From: Chloroflexota bacterium
GTDB lineage: Bacteria; Chloroflexota; Dehalococcoidia; Bin125
DNA length: 64,000 bases
Assembly: GCA_028875225.1 (NCBI GenBank)
Contig: JAPPFB010000017.1
Coordinates: 169,973-233,972 of the forward strand
Direction: 5' to 3'
Below, piece by piece: positions 1 through 9,221 of the stretch. Below the pieces are notes generated by a model, which was not told where the DNA came from, did not search any database, and saw only the letters and a list, made by a program, of their open reading frames with translations. How positions within the stretch are numbered: position 1 is the stretch's first letter; each line of letters begins with the position of its first letter. The position numbers and the translations under genes are program-made.

Positions 1-1080
1 GGACCAGAGCACGAACGAGAGCCGTCCGCTGTGCAACATCGCCAATGGCGTTGGGAAGTCTGCGGAAACGGCGGCGAGCACGATGTCCGGTCTCGCCGCA
101 CTGAGCGCTTCGGCCATGAGGTAGGCCGTGTTGGCGTTGAGCGCGATCGCTCCACCCACGGTCTCGGTTGCTTGCGCGGTGATCCTGGCCAACGAGTCCT
201 CAGTGTCGCTAATGCGAACTCTGATCACCGATCCGGCGTCATATGCGCCTTCGAGAGCGTCGCAACGCTGCTCGAGTCCCGTGTTGGACGGTTCGTGAAT
301 GATGCAGAGGATGTCGCCGCTGACCTCCCGCTCCTGGAACTGCTCGGCGGCCGTCCGTCCGACGGCGGCTTCATCGAGCGACACGTGGGCGATTGAACCG
401 ACCTCGGTGGCTCGCTCGGAGCCCGAGTTGAAGGTGATGACGCGTACGCCGGCGTCATTCGCTTCGTCGAGCGCAGGCTGGAGCACATCGGGATCGGCGA
501 GCGTCGTGGCAATCGCCGCGGCGCCGTCCGCGACGCAGCGTCGGATGGCGTCGGCCTGGTCGGCGCCGTGCTCGTGCATTTCCGCCCGCAGTGCGATGTT
601 GTTCCATCGCTGGGCGTCGAGCAACGCGCTGTAGAGCTGGAACCAGAAGAAGTCCTCCTGCACGCCATGCGTCAACACGCAGAACAGGGTGTCGCGGTCG
701 AAGGGACGGCTGACGGTCGGCGTGCCGGAGATCTCAAACGGTCCGATCTCGGCGACGCTGGGATGCGACGGCTCGTCGACATGGATCGTGACTGATGAGC
801 TGGAGAGCCAGCGATTCGTGGGAGCGTCGCCGGGCAGGAACCGGTACTGAGGCGTGAGCCGCTCGCTCCAGCCCGGCCTGTCAAGCCCCTCCAGTTGGCC
901 CTGGGGATCGGCCAGACGCGTCTGGAGTGCGACTTCCACGCGCCCGTCGTCGAGTTTGCGGGCCACGATCCGGACTTCAGAGGAACTCCCGCTGGTTGCC
1001 CAGATGATTCCTGTGGCGCTGGCGCCGATGATCAGACCGATCATCAAGCCGACCAGGGTGTGCCGAAAGCTCTTGATCAT
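1..1080 (-). CDS. Membrane-anchored sugar-type ABC substrate-binding-like protein, 3' end beyond window
   Basis: The frame is open from a start codon at 1080 to the left edge (360 codons seen, stop codon outside). Residues 8-28 are one hydrophobic segment, either an uncleaved anchor or a signal peptide. Residues 36-95 form a small module with the signature GRVEVALQ, W-SERL, RFLP and NRWLSS. From about residue 130 the protein follows the periplasmic-binding (Peripla_BP_4, ribose/galactose type) pattern: an opening strand (TLFCVLTHG), a helix rich in Q, A and D, then DGAAAIATT and AGVRVITFNSGS. The start is set by GGAGG seven bases ahead of ATG. No permease or ATPase gene is visible nearby, so this may be a solitary sensor or ligand-binding surface protein rather than transporter-linked; that is inference. 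The N-terminal module recurs at the C terminus of the giant cadherin protein (minus strand, 16001). Confidence 0.8.
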   Translation of the reverse strand, partial: MIKSFRHTLVGLMIGLIIGASATGIIWATSGSSSEVRIVARKLDDGRVEVALQTRLADPQGQLEGLDRPGWSERLTPQYRFLPGDAPTNRWLSSSSVTIHVDEPSHPSVAEIGPFEISGTPTVSRPFDRDTLFCVLTHGVQEDFFWFQLYSALLDAQRWNNIALRAEMHEHGADQADAIRRCVADGAAAIATTLADPDVLQPALDEANDAGVRVITFNSGSERATEVGSIAHVSLDEAAVGRTAAEQFQEREVSGDILCIIHEPSNTGLEQRCDALEGAYDAGSVIRVRISDTEDSLARITAQATETVGGAIALNANTAYLMAEALSAARPDIVLAAVSADFPTPLAMLHSGRLSFVLWS

Positions 1081-1360
1081 CGCTCATCCTCCAGGACTAT
1101 CTCACTAATTTTTTTCGATAGGTCTCTATAGATTGACAAGGTGCGCGCAAAAGATCAAGGGTGTTCCTATCTGCCAATGGCCCACCGACTCGAGTGGCAG
1201 CGGGTTCGCCGCAACCCACTCCTCCTGTTTCTCTTCGATGTCTACCCAGGCCCGACAACCGTCCTGTCGCCAGCGGTGGTCGATTGGCGGGCAAGGCGCG
1301 CGGTCTGGTCCGGCGGCCCGGCTGCGAGGCTGGGCAACGCGGCAATTGCCGGATCGGAGC

Positions 1361-2146
1361 TCACTCTTCGGTTGATTCCGCCTGCGTGAGGTGCCCGCTG
1401 ACCGGACCGGCGATCCCTTCCCAGTAGCTGTGGAGGTAGCCATGCACGGCGCGAATGGCGTAGCTGTACTGGATCGTTGTGTAGCCGCTGGCATCGAGAT
1501 AGGACGTGTCGGTGCTGTTGGTGTTGGCGACCAAGACTTCCCACTCGGGGTTTCGGTTGTCCGGATGCGCGGTCTCGATCCGGCGGATTTCGTATCCGGT
1601 CAGGCTCAGCGTGACCGCTTGCCAGGAGAGATGGCCCGCGCTCCAGGTCAGCTGGACTCCGGTGTCTTGCAAGCTGGCGGTCAGGTTGAGCGGCCGTGGG
1701 GGATTGGGAATGTTGACCGTGACCACGTTCGAGTAACCAGATTCCGTCGGGTCATCTCCAGTCCCGCGCAACGCGCTGACTCGATACTCGTACTTCGCGC
1801 CGTTCACATTCGCCGTGGCGTCCACGTAGGACGTCACTGTCTGGTCGGTGTCATCGACCACCGTCGTCCAACTCGTCTGGTACTCAAGGATCCGCTTGCG
1901 GGAAACGCGATAGCCGCTGACCGTGTCCGCTTCCAATGTGGGCGCGGCCCAGGTCAGGGTGACGCCGGCTGACTGAATGCTGGCCGCCAGCGACGTAGGC
2001 GACTCCGAGGGCGGATCGGTTGTGCCGGTATGTTGGCCGGTCTGGGCAACGATCGAAACGGGTTGCAACGACAGCAGGCCTGCGAGCAGAAGCGTGAGGG
2101 CGACCAGTCCTCTCGCCGCCGCTGCGAGGTTCATCTGCCGCCTCAT
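1361..2146 (-). CDS. Secreted fibronectin type III domain protein (2 FN3 domains)
   Basis: An exported protein of about 261 aa. A positively charged start (MRRQMNLAAAARG) leads into a hydrophobic segment (ALTLLLAGLL), a likely Sec signal peptide ending near the VAQT site. Two FN3-like domains follow, each with the pattern LTAS/LAAS, V-LTW-AP, a central SGYRVSRK or TGYEIRRI strand, a Y-YRVSA strand, and a closing N-V-TVNIP or related strand. FN3 domains usually bind or space ligand-binding parts on cell surfaces; no enzymatic domain is present. The frame extends upstream to 2203, but the signal peptide begins best at the ATG at 2146 (another ATG lies at 2134); no strong ribosome-binding site distinguishes them. 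It diverges from the repeat protein at 2396. It is a paralogue of the FN3 proteins at 6811 and 8373. Confidence 0.75.
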   Translation of the reverse strand: MRRQMNLAAAARGLVALTLLLAGLLSLQPVSIVAQTGQHTGTTDPPSESPTSLAASIQSAGVTLTWAAPTLEADTVSGYRVSRKRILEYQTSWTTVVDDTDQTVTSYVDATANVNGAKYEYRVSALRGTGDDPTESGYSNVVTVNIPNPPRPLNLTASLQDTGVQLTWSAGHLSWQAVTLSLTGYEIRRIETAHPDNRNPEWEVLVANTNSTDTSYLDASGYTTIQYSYAIRAVHGYLHSYWEGIAGPVSGHLTQAESTEE

Positions 2147-2308
2147 CTCGAGCGATCCAACCGCCAGGCGCCACGACTCTTCGCGTAGGGCGCACTCGAA
2201 CAATCGGACCGCAAATCGCGTCGTGTCGCCTGGTCAACCCGCGGTTCCCCGTACAGAATCGGATACGGCGCGACCGGAGATGGAACATCAGGCCAGAGAC
2301 GTAGTGAA

Positions 2309-2337
2309 TTGACATCATCAGAAGAGATCAGATACAT
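2309..2337 (+). promoter_or_regulatory. Possible sigma-70-type promoter for the repeat protein at 2396
   Basis: A perfect TTGACA (2309-2314) lies in an AT-rich patch in the 249-bp divergent spacer. A weak -10 candidate (GATACA, 2331-2336) follows after 16 bp. It is about 60 bp upstream of the start codon. The -35 match is clear and the -10 match is poor, so this is tentative. Confidence 0.3.
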
Positions 2338-2395
2338 ATGACCACATCATATGGCACTACATTCAGATTCCTATGTGCCGCGGAAGGAAAATCCG

Positions 2396-5300
2396 ATGTT
2401 ATTCGAGGTGCTGGAACGCACGAGATCTCGAGGGCGGGGTCTAGCGCTTGCGCGGCGCTACAGATCATCACTGCTACTGGCAGGCCTGGCGGCAATTCTG
2501 GCGCTGTTGGCCGGTGCGGCCGTCTTCAGTTCGCTGATCGGCAGCGGCGGCCCGTTCAGTCCGGGCGTCAGTGCGCAGCAGACCACGACGCTCAGCGTGG
2601 AGGCGATCCGATTCCTGGGCACGCCCGATGGCGATGTCTACGTGACCGGCGACTACATCTATGTCCAGATGGAGTTCAGCGACATGCCGGATAGCTGGAG
2701 CTTCCACAACCGGCCGACTCTGAAGCTGCAGGTTGGAGACAACGAGCGAACCATGCTCGGCGGCTTCGACGGCGAGTACGCACGCTTTGACTACGTCGTC
2801 GTCGATGGAGATCTCGACACTGACGGCGTCTCGGTGGACGCCGACTCCCTGGGCGGCAACGTCGTCTACGACGGCTCAACGATCGCCCTGTCAGGCATCA
2901 GCCACGATGCGCTGGACGGTGGGCAGGCGCACCGCGTCAGCCATCCGCTGCCGACGGTCGACTCGATTTCCTTCGACACCACGCCAAGCGGCGACGTCTA
3001 CGAGGCGGGCGAGGCGATCAAGGTCAAACTGGACTTCAGCGCCAACGTCAGCCGTGACTCGAGCGATCCGCTGAAGCTGAATCTGAAGGTCGGCGACAAC
3101 GACCGTCCGATGCGCGCGAGCTACAGCGGCAGCGAGGTCACCTTCTCCTACACGACCAAGACCAGCGACGTCGACACCGACGGCGTCTCGGTCGACGCAG
3201 ACTCACTCACCGGCAAGCTCAAGGTCGGTTCCGTGACGTTCGACGCGTCCGCCATCGACCATGATGCGCTCGACGGCGGCACGTCGCACCAGGTCAACCG
3301 AGCCCCGCCGACGGTTGAGTCGATCGCGTTCGACTCGACGCCGGCCGACACGCTCTACCTGACCGGTGAGACGATCGAGGTCGAGGTCGAGTTCAGCGAG
3401 GACATTGCGGAAGACTCCAGCGATCCCTTGACCCTGGACCTGCAGGTGGGCGGCAACACGCGGTCGATGACCGCCAGCATCGTCGACGACACTGCCACGT
3501 TCAGCTACACGGTTACGAACGCCGACGCCGACGGCGACGGCGTGTCCGTCGTTGCCGACTCCTTGGACGGCACGATCGTCGTCGAATCGATCAGCCTGGC
3601 GGCGTCGCTGATCAGCAACGACGCGCTCGACGGCGGCGACAGCCACCGCGTCAACCCGGCGGCGCCGACGATCGAGGACATTGAGTTTTCCAGCACCGGT
3701 CCCTACACGATCGGCGACACGATCAGCATCGAAGTGGAATTCGACGCGACGGTCGATGGCGACTCCAGCGACCCGCTCACGCTGACCCTGCAGATCGGGG
3801 ACGACCAGCGCTCGGCGACCGGGATCTTCGAAGGCAGGCTGATCTACTTCCAGTACACCGTGGTCGCCGCCGATGTCGACACCGACGGCGCAGCCGTAGT
3901 CGCCGACTCCATGAGCGGCACGCTCGTCTACAACGGAATCTCCTACAGCGGCTCCGACATCGCGGTGTCCGCCCTGGACGGCGGCAGCGCCCACCGGGTC
4001 AACCGCGCGCCGCCAACCGTCAGCTCGATCACGATCACGAGCGAGCCGACCGACGGCGTCTACGAGACCGGCGACCGCATCTCGGTGACCGTCGACTTCG
4101 GCGAGAACCTCACGGAAGACGCAAACGACCGAGTGACGCTGGATCTCCAGGTCGGCACTCGGGTGCGGACCCTGACCGGGACGCTCGACGGCTCTGAGGC
4201 CTACCTCCGTTACGAGGTCGTCGCCGAGGACTACGACATCGACGGTGTGTCGGTGATCGCGGACTCCCTGGACGGCACGCTGCAGTCCGGCTCGTACACC
4301 TGGGACGCATCGACGATCAGCAACGACGCCGTCGACGGCGGCTCCGATCACATCGTCAACCCGGACCAGATCACGGTCGAGCAGATCCGCTTCCAGGGCG
4401 GGCCCAGCGACCACATCTACGACACCGGTGAGCAAATCAGCATCGAGGTCAAGTTCAGCTCCTGGCCGGGCGAAGACTCTAGTGATCCGGTCAAGCTGGC
4501 CGTCACGATCGGCGACGAGGTGAAGTCGCTGACGGGCGGGTTCGACGGCGAATACGCCTACTTCCGTTACACGGTCACCGCCGACGACTTCGCCCCGGAC
4601 GGCGTCACGGTCGAAGCCAACTCGCTGTCCGGAACCTTGATTGTCAACGGCAACCGGATCGACATGACCACGGTCGATCACGCCGTGCTCGAGGGCGGCG
4701 CGTCGCACCTGGTCAACCGACCGGATGCGCTCGGTGTGCTCTCGACCGCGTTCACCTCCACCCACGACGAGGACATTTACCTCGAGGGCGACGAAATCAA
4801 AGTCACCGTCACGTTCAGCTCTCCCGCGCAAGCGGATGACGGTGACGTCACATTGCTGCTGCAAGTGGGAGCCAATCAGCGGACCATGACGGGCAGCTTC
4901 AACGGCACCCAGGTAGCTGTCTTTAGCTACACGGTCCTGAACGCCGACTATGACTCTGACGGCGTTTCCGTCATCGCCGACTCGATGAGCGGCGACATCG
5001 CGTACGCCGGCGGTAACTACACGTATGACGCCTCCGACCTGACCGTTGGGGCAGTTGCGGGCGGCGATGACCACCGCGTCAACGTGCCGATTCTCAGATC
5101 GATTCGCTGGAACTACGCCTCCTGGCACGACTCGGATCCTGGGACCGACGGCGCGTACCAGACCGGCGACGTCATCTCGGTCCATGCGGACATCAACGTT
5201 CACGTGGCCACGAATCTGGCCAATCTGGCAAACCAGGCGAAGCTCAGGATCAGGGTCGGGAACGAAGACCGCTTCGCGACTCTCACCAGCGGCGGCGGTG

Positions 5301-6712
5301 GTCTGGGACTCGACCGATTCGACTATGTAGTGACTGACGAAGACGAAGACCTCGACGGGGTCTCGATCCCGGCGAATGCCTTCTTTGGAGAGCTTCTGAC
5401 AGCCGGAGCCGGGGTGCTGGACGTCAGCGAGTTTCAGCACGAGGGCTTGACTTCGAAGTACCGCGTCAACCCCGTCGCCGACATCGACTCGATCGAAATC
5501 ACGTCGACGCCGACGAACTCGTCGGGTTACACCCTCGGTGAGGCGATCATCGTGACGGTCAGCTTCTTTGAGGAGGTTGAGATTGGCGACGTGAGCCGGG
5601 AGTCGCACCCCGCACTCGATCTGATCTTGCATGGCGTTTCCAGCGGCGACGACGACACCCGCGTGGTACAGGCATTCGCCGATGTCGAAGCCAACCAGCG
5701 ATACGACGAGATCGACTTCGTCTACCCGGTCGAACGCACCGACCTGGCGGAAGACGGCGTGTCGGTTGCGGCCAACTCGATCAATGCCAACGGTGTGTCG
5801 GTCACTCTCGTCAGGAGTGACCTGTTCACCAACCTGCGGCACGACGCTGTCGCCCAGGACACGAGCCAGATCATCGACTCCAGGCTGAAGATCGTGTCGG
5901 TGAGCTTCAGCTCCACGCCCGACGCCGACTCCTACTACGGATTGAATGATGAGATCGCGGTCACTGTCGTCTTCAACCAGGAGGCCCAACTCACCAGTCC
6001 GGATCCGAGGACGTTCCCCTCGCTGACCGGTCTGGATTACGACGAGGACGACTCGACCACCGCTCGAACGTTCGTCTACGACAGCGGCGGATTCACCAAC
6101 ACCTGGGTGTTCAAGAGCACGGTCGAGGCGGGCGCCAACTCCTACTACGGCATCAGCCTCGACGCGATCGATGCGGATGACGATGTGAACGACCTGATCA
6201 ACGCCCGCTCGACCGCCGAGGTGCTGCTCGAGTTCGACGGCCTCGACAAGGACGCGACGCAGCAGGCCTACGGCGGTCCGATGGCGACTTCGGTCACCGT
6301 CACCTCGACGCCCGACTCCACGGACGGCTACGAATCCGGTGAGAAGTTCACCTTCGAGGTGAAGTTCGGCGACACGATGCTCTTCGAAACCGAACCCGAG
6401 ATCGACCTGAAGGTCGGCAGCAACATCAGAGTTGCAAAGCTGATCGACGATCACGACTACGTGGACGTCGACAAGCTCCAGTTCGAGTACGAGTTTGTCG
6501 ACGGCGATTCGGACTCCGACGGGATCGAGATTCTCGACACCTGGTTCCTGGTCTCCGGCGACTTCGACCGCGGTTACCTCCTGACTGGAGACACGAGCGA
6601 CTCAAGCACGTATAGCCAGCCGATCTGGCAGTTCGTCAATCCCTCGCCCGGCGTGCTTAGCAGCCACAAGGTCCAACAGGCCACTGGAATCTCCTGGCTG
6701 CCGGACGACTAG
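2396..6712 (+). CDS. Large exported repeat protein, about 11 Ig-like repeats with DxDxDG calcium-type motifs
   Basis: A 1438-aa protein with an N-terminal signal segment (hydrophobic stretch around residues 30-45, LLLAGLAAILALLAGAAVF). The rest is about eleven degenerate repeats of 100-130 aa. Each starts with a V-SI-F-STP strand, then Y-TGE-I-V-V-FS, a strand ending LQVG, a stretch like R-MTG-DG, an acidic D-D-DGVSV-ADSL motif, and ends DALDGG-HRVN. The acidic motif (D-x-D-x-DG) resembles calcium ligands, suggesting calcium-stiffened rods. Similar repeats are common in marine and sponge-associated bacterial surface proteins, mostly annotated as hypothetical. There is no visible C-terminal anchor: it ends WLPDD. 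The ATG at 2396 is preferred over an in-frame ATG at 2351 because GGAAGGAAAATCC precedes it and the signal peptide then starts normally. Adhesion or a structural role is inference. Confidence 0.85.
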   Translation: MLFEVLERTRSRGRGLALARRYRSSLLLAGLAAILALLAGAAVFSSLIGSGGPFSPGVSAQQTTTLSVEAIRFLGTPDGDVYVTGDYIYVQMEFSDMPDSWSFHNRPTLKLQVGDNERTMLGGFDGEYARFDYVVVDGDLDTDGVSVDADSLGGNVVYDGSTIALSGISHDALDGGQAHRVSHPLPTVDSISFDTTPSGDVYEAGEAIKVKLDFSANVSRDSSDPLKLNLKVGDNDRPMRASYSGSEVTFSYTTKTSDVDTDGVSVDADSLTGKLKVGSVTFDASAIDHDALDGGTSHQVNRAPPTVESIAFDSTPADTLYLTGETIEVEVEFSEDIAEDSSDPLTLDLQVGGNTRSMTASIVDDTATFSYTVTNADADGDGVSVVADSLDGTIVVESISLAASLISNDALDGGDSHRVNPAAPTIEDIEFSSTGPYTIGDTISIEVEFDATVDGDSSDPLTLTLQIGDDQRSATGIFEGRLIYFQYTVVAADVDTDGAAVVADSMSGTLVYNGISYSGSDIAVSALDGGSAHRVNRAPPTVSSITITSEPTDGVYETGDRISVTVDFGENLTEDANDRVTLDLQVGTRVRTLTGTLDGSEAYLRYEVVAEDYDIDGVSVIADSLDGTLQSGSYTWDASTISNDAVDGGSDHIVNPDQITVEQIRFQGGPSDHIYDTGEQISIEVKFSSWPGEDSSDPVKLAVTIGDEVKSLTGGFDGEYAYFRYTVTADDFAPDGVTVEANSLSGTLIVNGNRIDMTTVDHAVLEGGASHLVNRPDALGVLSTAFTSTHDEDIYLEGDEIKVTVTFSSPAQADDGDVTLLLQVGANQRTMTGSFNGTQVAVFSYTVLNADYDSDGVSVIADSMSGDIAYAGGNYTYDASDLTVGAVAGGDDHRVNVPILRSIRWNYASWHDSDPGTDGAYQTGDVISVHADINVHVATNLANLANQAKLRIRVGNEDRFATLTSGGGGLGLDRFDYVVTDEDEDLDGVSIPANAFFGELLTAGAGVLDVSEFQHEGLTSKYRVNPVADIDSIEITSTPTNSSGYTLGEAIIVTVSFFEEVEIGDVSRESHPALDLILHGVSSGDDDTRVVQAFADVEANQRYDEIDFVYPVERTDLAEDGVSVAANSINANGVSVTLVRSDLFTNLRHDAVAQDTSQIIDSRLKIVSVSFSSTPDADSYYGLNDEIAVTVVFNQEAQLTSPDPRTFPSLTGLDYDEDDSTTARTFVYDSGGFTNTWVFKSTVEAGANSYYGISLDAIDADDDVNDLINARSTAEVLLEFDGLDKDATQQAYGGPMATSVTVTSTPDSTDGYESGEKFTFEVKFGDTMLFETEPEIDLKVGSNIRVAKLIDDHDYVDVDKLQFEYEFVDGDSDSDGIEILDTWFLVSGDFDRGYLLTGDTSDSSTYSQPIWQFVNPSPGVLSSHKVQQATGISWLPDD

Positions 6713-6810
6713 GACCGGCGCCCTACAGGCCGAGCGGGACCAGGAGAATCCCTGGTTCCGCTCGATCTGGTTCGCCGATGTCACAGGACTGATCTGGAGC
6801 TGGAGGAATC

Positions 6811-8154
6811 ATGCACGACGTGACCAACGCACTCCGAATGCGGCGTCTGGCACTGGCCCTGGTTGTCGCGATGGTTGCCGCACTGACGGCGACGGCAGTC
6901 TCGCTAATGCCTGCGTCTGGAAACTCGCTGCCCAAGCCGAGCGAAGTCGAAGTGGAAGTCGTGACTTCAGGCATGAAAGTTACCTGGGAAGCACCCGACA
7001 CCTCGAACGCGAACTTGCCCGGTCAGCTCTTGAGCTACAAGGTCGAGCGCCAGGAGGGCCTGTCGGGCGACTGGGCGGACTTCATCAAGGACACCAAGAG
7101 CACGACGACGGCGCTGATCGACACGACTGGCGGCACGAGCGGGCGCTTTGAGGCGGGCATCGCCTACTTCTACCGCGTCTCCGCGATCTACGACGATGGC
7201 AATGACGGCACGAGGACCAGCGATCCCTCGCACCACGGCGTGCGAGTCGCTCCCAGCTACCCGATGCCTACAGATCTCGAGCGCGAAGACTCGACCGAGG
7301 GCACCGAGTTGGAGTGGGTACCGCCGGACCTGTCCGATCCCGATCTGGCCAGCGTCCCGACGAAGACCGGCTACGCGCTGACCGTGAATGGGAGCTCCGG
7401 CTCAACCTTCACGCTCGCCGCTACCGCCTCGACCTACACGCACTCGAGCGGCGACTTCAAGGACAGCTACGAGATCATCACCCTCTATGGAGTCTGGGAA
7501 TCGCGCGAGGCGCGCTTCGCCCAGGGCACCCCGCCCCCGGTGCCCGCGCCGACCAACCTGGACGGCTCGGCGAAGGCGCAGGGACTCGAAATCACCTGGG
7601 ATGCCCCCGACACCTCGAGCATCGATCTGGACATCGACATCGTGGGCTACGAGATTCTGCGCCGCCGCGCGAAGCCTGCGTTCGAGACGATTCAGAGCAA
7701 CACCAACAGCACCTCGACCACGCACCTCGACAACCTGACGGAGGCGAATGGATACTTCATCGCCGGGCAGGCCTACACCTACCAGGTGCGGGCCATCTAC
7801 AGGGACGATGACTACTACGAGTACCGCAGCGATCCATCGGAATCAAGCACGGTCTGGGTTCCCAATTACCTGAAGCCTGACGACTTCTCCAGCGAAATCT
7901 CAGGCGGCGACATCGAGTTGGACTGGGACGCGCCGACGATCAGCTGGAACGCGAACCGCTCCGGCCTGGACGGATACAAGCTCACCATCGTCACGCCCGA
8001 CAATTCGTCCACGACCGTCAGTTTCGACACGAGCAACACTTCCTACACGTACGAGCCAGACGACACCGGCATCTACGTGTTCCAGATCGTGGCCACCTAC
8101 GGCGTCTTCAGCAGCCGGATTGAAGTGGAAGTCGTCTCGATCGGAGGCTCATAG
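6811..8154 (+). CDS. Secreted fibronectin type III domain protein (4 FN3 domains)
   Basis: A 447-aa protein. A basic N terminus (MRRLALAL) and a hydrophobic core (VVAMVAALTATAVSLM) form a signal peptide, then four FN3-like domains begin near residues 40, 145, 240 and 345. Domains one and three are close copies: V-SGMKVTWEAPDTS against GLEITWDAPDTSS, then GYEILRRR-type strands and AYTYQVRAIY-type strands. Domains two and four contain the DLxW and ISW-N-RSGLDGY pattern shared with the neighbouring FN3 gene at 8373. GGAGGAATC sits directly before the ATG, which fixes the start. It lies about 100 bp downstream of the repeat protein at 2396 and may be co-expressed with it. It has no catalytic domain or cell-wall sorting signal; surface binding is inferred from domain type. 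Confidence 0.82.
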   Translation: MHDVTNALRMRRLALALVVAMVAALTATAVSLMPASGNSLPKPSEVEVEVVTSGMKVTWEAPDTSNANLPGQLLSYKVERQEGLSGDWADFIKDTKSTTTALIDTTGGTSGRFEAGIAYFYRVSAIYDDGNDGTRTSDPSHHGVRVAPSYPMPTDLEREDSTEGTELEWVPPDLSDPDLASVPTKTGYALTVNGSSGSTFTLAATASTYTHSSGDFKDSYEIITLYGVWESREARFAQGTPPPVPAPTNLDGSAKAQGLEITWDAPDTSSIDLDIDIVGYEILRRRAKPAFETIQSNTNSTSTTHLDNLTEANGYFIAGQAYTYQVRAIYRDDDYYEYRSDPSESSTVWVPNYLKPDDFSSEISGGDIELDWDAPTISWNANRSGLDGYKLTIVTPDNSSTTVSFDTSNTSYTYEPDDTGIYVFQIVATYGVFSSRIEVEVVSIGGS

Positions 8155-8253
8155 GTCCCGGCGTTGCAGCCATGAAGCGACACCACAGGCAGGCGGACCC
8201 GGGTCAGCCCGCCTGATGGGTTTCGAGGAAGGTCGGACTCTAACCACCCAACG

Positions 8254-8326
8254 AAGTCGCCCCCGCGCAGGCGGGGGCACGACGACCGGTACGGCGCACA
8301 GAGCCCCGCCTGCGCGGGGCCGACTC
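8254..8326. repeat. Palindromic intergenic element, core copy C
   Basis: Two GC hairpins in tandem, GCCCCCGC-GCA-GGCGGGGGC and GCCCCGCC-TGC-GCGGGGC, are bounded by GTCG and CGAC. The same layout recurs at 37577-37650 and, inverted, at 59545-59615. This copy lacks the roughly 30-bp outer arms of the other two. It lies in the 218-bp gap between two FN3 genes. No transposase is associated. Confidence 0.75.
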
Positions 8327-8372
8327 CCACTGAGGCACGCACGGCGCGCGGAGGTACGAGACGGAGACCCCC

Positions 8373-9089
8373 ATGTCCAGGAGCAAGCGAATCACAGCGG
8401 TCACGAATCGAGGAGTCTCGCTCACCGCTATTGCGCTCGCCGTGGCCGCCGTCCTGATCCTGGCGGCGGACCGTGCGCAGGGAAGCTCGCCGCCCGCGCC
8501 CACGGGACTCAGCGGCGAGGCTGTGACGAGCGGCCTCAAGATCTCCTGGGACGCGCCCGACACCTCGGAGACAATCACCGGCTACGAAATCCAGCGCCGC
8601 CGCGGCAGCGCCGACTACACCGTGCTGGTCAACAGCACGGCCGGCACCACAACGGAGTACACCGACACTTCCGGCGAAGGCGTGGACTTCAGCTTCGTCG
8701 CCGGACGGGAATATGACTACCGGGTCAGAGCCATCTATTGGAGCTCGTCCAGCGGCGAGACGCGCAGCGATCCGACCGACGCCGTGACTGTCACGGTGCC
8801 CGACTACCTGGGCCCAACCAGTCTGACCGGCTCGGACGTCGGTCAGGGACCGCTCCTGGAGTGGGTCGCGCCGACCATTTCATGGGAGTCGAACCGCGCG
8901 GGGATCAGCGGCTACCTGCTCAGGATCATTCCGCCCACACACAGCGCAAGGAGCGCCGCCATCGATTCGGATGACACCTCGTACCACTACGGCGCGTCGG
9001 AATCCGGCAGCCACGAGTTCAAACTCAGCGCCGTCTACGGCATCTTCAAGAGCCAGCCCGCGACGGTGACCGTGGATGTGTCCGACTAG
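8373..9089 (+). CDS. Secreted fibronectin type III domain protein (2 FN3 domains)
   Basis: A 238-aa protein with signal peptide residues 1-37 (SLTAIALAVAAVLILAA, then DRAQGSS). The first FN3 domain (about 40-145) contains GLKISWDAPDTSETITGYEIQRRR and a YDYRVRAIY strand (here split as motif fragments). The second (about 148-236) has the LLEWVAPTISWESNRAGISGY-type insert. It ends with a VTVDV strand and no anchor. A GGAG lies about nine bases before the ATG. The two domains match domains 3 and 4 of the 6811 protein, so this looks like a shortened paralogue from tandem duplication. Function beyond surface display is unknown. Confidence 0.8.
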   Translation: MSRSKRITAVTNRGVSLTAIALAVAAVLILAADRAQGSSPPAPTGLSGEAVTSGLKISWDAPDTSETITGYEIQRRRGSADYTVLVNSTAGTTTEYTDTSGEGVDFSFVAGREYDYRVRAIYWSSSSGETRSDPTDAVTVTVPDYLGPTSLTGSDVGQGPLLEWVAPTISWESNRAGISGYLLRIIPPTHSARSAAIDSDDTSYHYGASESGSHEFKLSAVYGIFKSQPATVTVDVSD

Positions 9090-9221
9090 GGCCACGGTGC
9101 ATCGACTCCGCGTTGCACTCCTGTCGTCGTAGGTGACGCATTCATTGAACAGTTCGCCGGTGTACCAGCCCCTTCAAAGACACCAGTTCGTTCAGCGAAA
9201 CCACCCATCGCGAGTGCTAAT

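Noticed and set aside
3203..6454. A 1083-codon minus-strand frame opposite the repeat protein
   Set aside because: It mirrors the repeat periodicity of the plus-strand gene, has no family motifs or ribosome-binding site, and arises from GC-rich codon use.
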